Assembly (NCBI RefSeq): GCF_010729665.1
Contig: NZ_AP022610.1
Location: 4,774,001 to 4,838,000, forward strand
Direction: 5' to 3'
Source: Mycolicibacterium madagascariense
GTDB taxonomy: Bacteria; Actinomycetota; Actinomycetes; Mycobacteriales; Mycobacteriaceae
DNA: 64,000 bases
Position 1 is the first letter of the stretch. The number at the start of each line of letters is the position of its first letter. The notes under the pieces are model-generated. The model did not search any database. It saw nothing but the letters and a program-made list of their open reading frames with translations, and had not been told where the DNA came from. Made by a program: the position numbers and the translations under genes. Positions 59,863 to 64,000 of the stretch are shown here, in pieces.

Positions 59863-62067
59863 ATGGTGAGCACGCGTTCGCGCGGAAACGAGACCGGCGG
59901 GAAGGTTCAGCACCACAACGTCTTTCGCCGCGACGTCCACGGCCTGCGCGCCGTCGCGGTGCTGGCCGTCGTCCTCTTCCACGCCGGCGTGCCCGGCGTC
60001 GGCGGGGGTTTCGTCGGTGTGGACGTGTTCTTCGTCATCTCGGGTTTCGTCATCACCGGCCTCCTGTGGCGCGAGGCCAGCGCCACCGGCACCATCGGAC
60101 TGCGCAGGTTCTACGGGGCGAGGGCACGTCGCCTGCTCCCGACGGCGGCGGTCGTCGCGGTCGTCACGATGATCGCCTCGGCAATCCTGCTGTCCCCGCT
60201 GCAGGTCCGATCGGTCGGCATGGACGGGATCGCCAGCGCGCTGTACCTCAACAACTACGTGCTCATCGGGGCGGGGGTGAACTACTTCGGCAAGCACGAT
60301 CTAGTGTCGCCCAGTCCCTTTCAGCATTGCTGGTCACTCGGCGTCGAGGAGCAGTTCTATCTCGTCTGGCCCCTCCTGATCGTCGGGATCGCCTGGGTCG
60401 TTCGACGCGTGCGCCGGGTGGGCGCCAAGGCCGACGCCACGGTTTCGGTGCGGCCGTTCGCGATCGTCCTCGCGGTGGTCGCCGTCCTCTCGTTCGGGTC
60501 TTCGGTCGTCCTGACCTATGTGATCCCACCCGTCGCGTTCTATTCGCTGCCCACCAGGGCGTGGCAGTTGGCCCTCGGCGGCATGGTGGCGCTTACGGCG
60601 TCACGATGGCGCCGCCTGCCTTTCCCGTGGGCCGTGCTCACTGGCGTGACTGGTCTGCTCATGATCGGTTGGGCCGCAACCCGATTTGACGCTGCGACGC
60701 ACTACCCCGGCGTCGCCGCAGCGATGCCCGCACTCGGCGCGGCCCTGATCATCGGGGCCGGTGGTGCCGCTCCGACCCGCGGGGTCGGCCTCGTCCTGGG
60801 ATCACCTCGTCTGCGGAGGATCGGCGACCTGTCGTACTCCTGGTACCTCTGGCACTGGCCGGTGCTGGTGCTGGCCCCGGTCGTAATCGGGCACCCGCTC
60901 GGGCTCACCGCGCGGCTGGCGGCGGTCCTGCTGTCTGCCGGGCTCGCGGCACTGACACTGCGCCTCGTCGAGAACCCCCTGCGCTTCGCTCCCCGGATCC
61001 GCCGCTCACCGTGGGCGAGCCTGACGCTCGGCGGCGCGTCGAGCGCGGTGGCGGTCTGCGTCTGCGCCGCGGTGCTCGTCCAGACTCCCGATCCGGTGGG
61101 CCGCGGACCGGCCACCGCATCCATGGTCGTCACCGACACGCCGATCCCGCCGGGATCCGACGTAGCGGCCTTCGATGCCGCGGTGCGCGACGTGTTCGGT
61201 CAGGTCCAGGCCGCCGTCGCGGCGTCACTGCGCACGACCGCCGTCCCATCGAATCTGAATCCGCCTCTGACCGACCAGTTCGCGCAACAGTTGGCGATCG
61301 CCGGCCACGGGTGCCTCGTGGTGTTGCCGTTCGATGACGTGCAACCCGATTGCACGGTCGGTGATCTCACCTCGTCGACGTCGATCGCGCTCGTCGGCGA
61401 CTCGCGGGCGGCGATGCTCGACCCGGCGTTCCAACGGATCGCCACGCAGCGGCACTGGCGTCTGCAGATGATGGCCAAGGCGGGCTGCTCGATCACCGAT
61501 CTTCCCGTCGCCAGCGAGTTCAACGGCGTGGCCGAACTATTCGACCGCTGTCCGCAGTGGCGCAGTCAGGTCATGGCCCGGCTGGCCGCGGCGCCGCCCG
61601 ACCTGATCGTGGTGAGCTCGGCCCGCGCCTACGACGCCAACGGCGCGCACACGATGGTGCCCGGCCTGCACATGTACGACCACGCGTGGCTCGACAGCCT
61701 GACCCGCCTGGTTCGCGCGCTGCGGGCCACCGGCGCCAGGGTCCTGGTTCTCGGGCCGACCCCGGATCCGCCCGCCCCGGTACCGCAGTGCCTCTCGGCA
61801 CACCTCGACGACGCCCTGGCCTGCGCGCCGACGCGGCGCGCGAGCGGGAAGGACGCGTCCGGGATGGCGGCCGAGTCGACCGCCACCGGGGCCGGCGGCG
61901 GGCAGTACGCCGACCTCACCGCATTGTTCTGCGCCTCGGAACGCTGCCCGGTCATCGTCGGGAACACGATGGTCTACTTCGACTCGGGTCATCTGACGCA
62001 CGAGTACTCCGAGCTTCTGGCCCCCGCCATGGGCGCCCTGGTCGAACGCGCGCTGGCCGGTAATTGA
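59863..62067 (+). CDS. Acyltransferase 3 / SGNH-hydrolase membrane protein (OafA/YrhL type)
   Basis: The 734-residue protein has an acyltransferase-3 domain of about ten helices with DVHGLRAVAVLAVVLFHAG, FFVISGFVITGLL and QHCWSLGVEEQFYLVWPLL. A C-terminal extracytoplasmic SGNH domain follows, with the nucleophile in IALVGDSRAAM and DSGHLTHEY as the Asp-His pair. It would transfer acyl groups across the membrane to a cell-wall polysaccharide or lipid. ATG 59863 was chosen; GTG 59842 is seven codons earlier. The 166-base spacer before it has a TTGACA near 59748 but no clear -10. Confidence 0.88.
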   Translation: MVSTRSRGNETGGKVQHHNVFRRDVHGLRAVAVLAVVLFHAGVPGVGGGFVGVDVFFVISGFVITGLLWREASATGTIGLRRFYGARARRLLPTAAVVAVVTMIASAILLSPLQVRSVGMDGIASALYLNNYVLIGAGVNYFGKHDLVSPSPFQHCWSLGVEEQFYLVWPLLIVGIAWVVRRVRRVGAKADATVSVRPFAIVLAVVAVLSFGSSVVLTYVIPPVAFYSLPTRAWQLALGGMVALTASRWRRLPFPWAVLTGVTGLLMIGWAATRFDAATHYPGVAAAMPALGAALIIGAGGAAPTRGVGLVLGSPRLRRIGDLSYSWYLWHWPVLVLAPVVIGHPLGLTARLAAVLLSAGLAALTLRLVENPLRFAPRIRRSPWASLTLGGASSAVAVCVCAAVLVQTPDPVGRGPATASMVVTDTPIPPGSDVAAFDAAVRDVFGQVQAAVAASLRTTAVPSNLNPPLTDQFAQQLAIAGHGCLVVLPFDDVQPDCTVGDLTSSTSIALVGDSRAAMLDPAFQRIATQRHWRLQMMAKAGCSITDLPVASEFNGVAELFDRCPQWRSQVMARLAAAPPDLIVVSSARAYDANGAHTMVPGLHMYDHAWLDSLTRLVRALRATGARVLVLGPTPDPPAPVPQCLSAHLDDALACAPTRRASGKDASGMAAESTATGAGGGQYADLTALFCASERCPVIVGNTMVYFDSGHLTHEYSELLAPAMGALVERALAGN

Positions 62068-62075
62068 GCGGCGTC

Positions 62076-62951
62076 TCAGCCGACGGTGATCTCGACGCGT
62101 CGGTTCTGCGCCCTTCCGGCAGGCGTGCCGTTGTCTCCCAACGGTTTCGACGCCCCGGCACCGCTGGACGTCAGGTTGGCACTCGGAATGCCATCGGCGA
62201 CGAGGGCGTTCGCGACCGCCGACGCGCGGCCCGCACTGAGGGGAACGTTGATCGCGTCGGTACCGGTGGAGTCGGTGTACCCGGTGACGACGAGCTTGGC
62301 GGTCGGGCACGGCTTGACCGCGTCGGCGATCCGCCCGACGGCGCCCCTGGCGGCGGCGTTCAGACCGGAGGAGTTGGTGGCGAACGTGATCGGCGTCGCG
62401 GACAGCGTCTGCACGGTGGCTCGAAGATCGGCACACGACCCGGCCGGCGCGGGACCCGGCGTCACCGAGGTGACCTCGATGTGGTTGACCACGGGCGCGT
62501 TCGGCCACGTCGTCTTGGCCGAATCCTCAACGGCCGCCCGGGTTTCCGCGGTGTCGGTCTGACCGGTCAGGGTGACGGTGCCGTTGGCGAGGGTCGCGTT
62601 GAAGCCCTTGGTCTCCACCGCCGTGCCGAAGAGCGCCCCCAGCCCGCCGAACTCCGGCGGTTTTACACCGGGCTTGACGGTGAGGTGATCGACGATGACC
62701 GCGCCGGGCATGGCCTGCCTGATCCCATCGGGCAGACCCTTCAGCAGGGCCTCGTCGGGCACCTCGCCGGTCAGCGTGAACCCGTTGCCGGTCCGCGCGA
62801 TCGTCATGGCGCCGTAGGGTGCGGCCGCCGCGGCCGACGTCGTGGTCGTCGATGACGGCGCCGCCGACGGGGCGTTGCCCGAGGACCCGCCGCACCCGGC
62901 GAGAGGCAGCAGCAGGGCCAGGGCGAGCGCGCCCAGCAGGCGTTTCGACAC
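62076..62951 (-). CDS. BON/OmpA-domain lipoprotein
   Basis: The 291-residue precursor has a lipobox LLPLAGC with Cys20, a Ser/Thr/Ala linker, two BON-like repeats (about 50-110 and 115-165; FTLTGEVPDEALLKGLP and VTLTGQTDTAETRAAVE) and a C-terminal OmpA domain with VVTGYTDSTGTDAINVPLS and NRRVEITV that binds peptidoglycan. It resembles ArfA/OmpATb (Rv0899), which instead has a membrane helix at the start. The start GTG 62951 lies eight bases after the FKBP stop, so the two are co-expressed. Confidence 0.87.
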   Translation of the reverse strand: MSKRLLGALALALLLPLAGCGGSSGNAPSAAPSSTTTTSAAAAAPYGAMTIARTGNGFTLTGEVPDEALLKGLPDGIRQAMPGAVIVDHLTVKPGVKPPEFGGLGALFGTAVETKGFNATLANGTVTLTGQTDTAETRAAVEDSAKTTWPNAPVVNHIEVTSVTPGPAPAGSCADLRATVQTLSATPITFATNSSGLNAAARGAVGRIADAVKPCPTAKLVVTGYTDSTGTDAINVPLSAGRASAVANALVADGIPSANLTSSGAGASKPLGDNGTPAGRAQNRRVEITVG

Positions 62952-62959
62952 GGGGACCG

Positions 62960-63322
62960 TCAGCGGACGGCGAGCAGGTCGATCACGAAGATCAACGTCT
63001 TGCCCGACAGGCGGTGTCCCGACCCGGCCGGACCGTAGGCCTTCTCGGGCGGAATGGTCAGCTTCCGCCGACCGCCGACCCGCATTCCGGGGATGCCGTC
63101 CTGCCACCCCGCGATGAGGCCGCGCAGCGGGAACTCGATGGATTCGTTGCGGTTCCACGAGCTGTCGAACTCCTCGCCCGTGTCGTACTCGACGCCGACG
63201 TAGTGCACCGTCACGGTGCCGCCGGGCACTGCCTCGGCGCCGTCGCCGACGACGACGTCCTCGATGACGAGTTCGGCGGGCGCCGGACCGTCGGGAAAAT
63301 CGATCTCGGGTTTAGTGGCCAC
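62960..63322 (-). CDS. FKBP-type peptidyl-prolyl isomerase
   Basis: The 120-residue protein is a single FKBP domain: VTVHYVGVEYDTGEEFDSSW, FPLRGLIAGWQDGIPGMRVG and IPPEKAYG. The active-site aromatic and Asp residues are present. The start is GTG 63322 (or GTG 63331). No signal peptide is seen, so it should be cytosolic. It precedes the OmpA-family lipoprotein gene and may share its promoter. Confidence 0.9.
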   Translation of the reverse strand: MATKPEIDFPDGPAPAELVIEDVVVGDGAEAVPGGTVTVHYVGVEYDTGEEFDSSWNRNESIEFPLRGLIAGWQDGIPGMRVGGRRKLTIPPEKAYGPAGSGHRLSGKTLIFVIDLLAVR

Positions 63323-63353
63323 GCCTGACACCGTAGTCGGGCAGACTGGTCGG

Positions 63354-63614
63354 GTGGCTACGGACCCGAACACCGACTCGAACATTCTCGCCCGCGTGCA
63401 CGAACTCGTCGCCGAGGAGAAGGAACTGCGCGCGAAGCTGCAACACCGCGAGATCGACGAGACCGAGGAACATCGGCGCTTGAAGGCGCTCGAGGTGCAG
63501 CTCGACCAGGCCTGGGATCTGCTTCGCCAGCGGCGGGCCCTGCGCGAATCGGGCCAGGATCCCGACCAGGCCAGCGTCCGGCCCGAGGACGAGGTCGAGG
63601 GTTACCTGAACTGA
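63354..63614 (+). CDS. DUF2630 protein (Rv0898c-like)
   Basis: The 86-residue soluble, helical protein shows the DUF2630 pattern: [17 protein letters not shown] and [19 protein letters not shown]. Its function is unknown. GTG 63354 is six bases after CAGACT, so it may be leaderless. It is divergent from the FKBP gene and seems linked to the next oxidoreductase gene (8 bases apart). Confidence 0.85.
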   Translation: MATDPNTDSNILARVHELVAEEKELRAKLQHREIDETEEHRRLKALEVQLDQAWDLLRQRRALRESGQDPDQASVRPEDEVEGYLN

Positions 63615-63622
63615 GCCGGGCC

Positions 63623-64000
63623 GTGGCGGACGACCGGTTCGACGCCGTCATCGTCGGTGGCGGTCACAACGGTCTGGTGGCGGCGGGTTACCTGGCGCGG
63701 GCCGGTCTGCGGGTCGTCGTGCTCGAACGGCTCGACCACGTCGGCGGCGCTGCCGTCTCGGCGCAGGCCTTCCCCGGGGTGGCTGCCCGGCTCTCGCGCT
63801 ACTCGTATCTGGTCAGTCTGCTGCCACCGCGCATCACCAACGATCTGGGCGCCCACGTCCGGCTCGCCCGGCGCCGGTACTCGTCCTACACGCCCCACCC
63901 GGCGGACGGCGGTCGCACCGGCCTGCTGGTCGGGCCCGGCGGTGACTTCGACGCCATCGGCGCGGGCGCCGACGCGGCCGGTTTCGACGCGTTCTACCGA
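63623..64000 (+). CDS. Phytoene-dehydrogenase-like FAD oxidoreductase (5' part)
   Basis: The first 126 residues, cut by the window end, show the FAD motif [20 protein letters not shown] and [18 protein letters not shown], as in phytoene desaturase-like proteins such as Rv0897c. GTG 63623 starts eight bases after the DUF2630 stop. The substrate is unknown. Confidence 0.88.
   Translation, partial: MADDRFDAVIVGGGHNGLVAAGYLARAGLRVVVLERLDHVGGAAVSAQAFPGVAARLSRYSYLVSLLPPRITNDLGAHVRLARRRYSSYTPHPADGGRTGLLVGPGGDFDAIGAGADAAGFDAFYR

Overview
The window is chromosomal DNA of a mycobacterium, most likely a fast-growing Mycolicibacterium. The evidence is very high GC, abundant GTG starts, 1-4 base start/stop overlaps, and long runs of genes whose order I recognise from memory of M. 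tuberculosis: Rv0927c-Rv0923c, Rv0914c-Rv0903c, prrA-prrB, an OmpA-family gene, a DUF2630 gene, and the Rv0449c-Rv0444c (sigK) block. Rv numbers are recalled, not searched.

Layout. 139-9263: a polyol uptake and catabolism unit, with a SorC-type regulator, binding lipoprotein, two permeases, ATPase and a DUF4032 kinase-like gene on the minus strand, facing a mannitol-type dehydrogenase and PfkB-type kinase. 9277-14960: Ku, an SDR plus a DapB-like dehydrogenase behind a KstR-type palindrome, a small secreted Gly-rich protein, and MntH behind a MntR/IdeR-type palindrome, followed by a gamma-glutamyl cyclotransferase/poly-gamma-glutamate hydrolase fusion. 14946-18519: a STAS protein, an amino acid permease and an amidohydrolase. 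18604-23998: a six-gene, fully overlapping operon (flavoprotein, DUF1365, fatty-acid methyltransferase, DUF1295, SigK, RskA) with a SigK-like promoter in front. 23999-26252: a YbdK-type ligase, an F420-type oxidoreductase and a frameshifted CsbD gene.

26327-30007 is the accessory part. Behind tRNA-Arg(CCU) lies AT-richer DNA holding a two-gene CBASS-like anti-phage system (S-4TM pore effector plus CD-NTase), an unrecognised 132-residue protein, and a scar in which a DUF3800 gene is truncated and the 5' end of a helix-turn-helix gene is inverted relative to its 3' end.

30080-46369 returns to core genes: an ANTAR protein, thiolase plus carotenoid oxygenase plus double HxlR regulator, a K+ channel with two RCK domains, a cyclopropane synthase-like enzyme, an Rv0909/Rv0910-type toxin-antitoxin pair, a class C-like serine hydrolase, an NAPE-PLD-like hydrolase, EchA6 and AccD3. 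46424-57460 holds a TetR/monooxygenase pair with a 64-bp dyad, three coupled ABC exporters, a two-chain chromate transporter and a PLD-family enzyme. 57570-64000 holds PrrAB, an acyltransferase-3/SGNH protein, an FKBP plus BON/OmpA lipoprotein pair, a DUF2630 protein and the start of a phytoene-dehydrogenase-like gene.

Two general patterns stand out. Many starts sit 5-7 bases behind a TANNNT hexamer, which suggests leaderless transcripts. A family of long imperfect hairpins, three of them sharing the arm GCGAGCAG[A/T]CGC, sits at gene ends.
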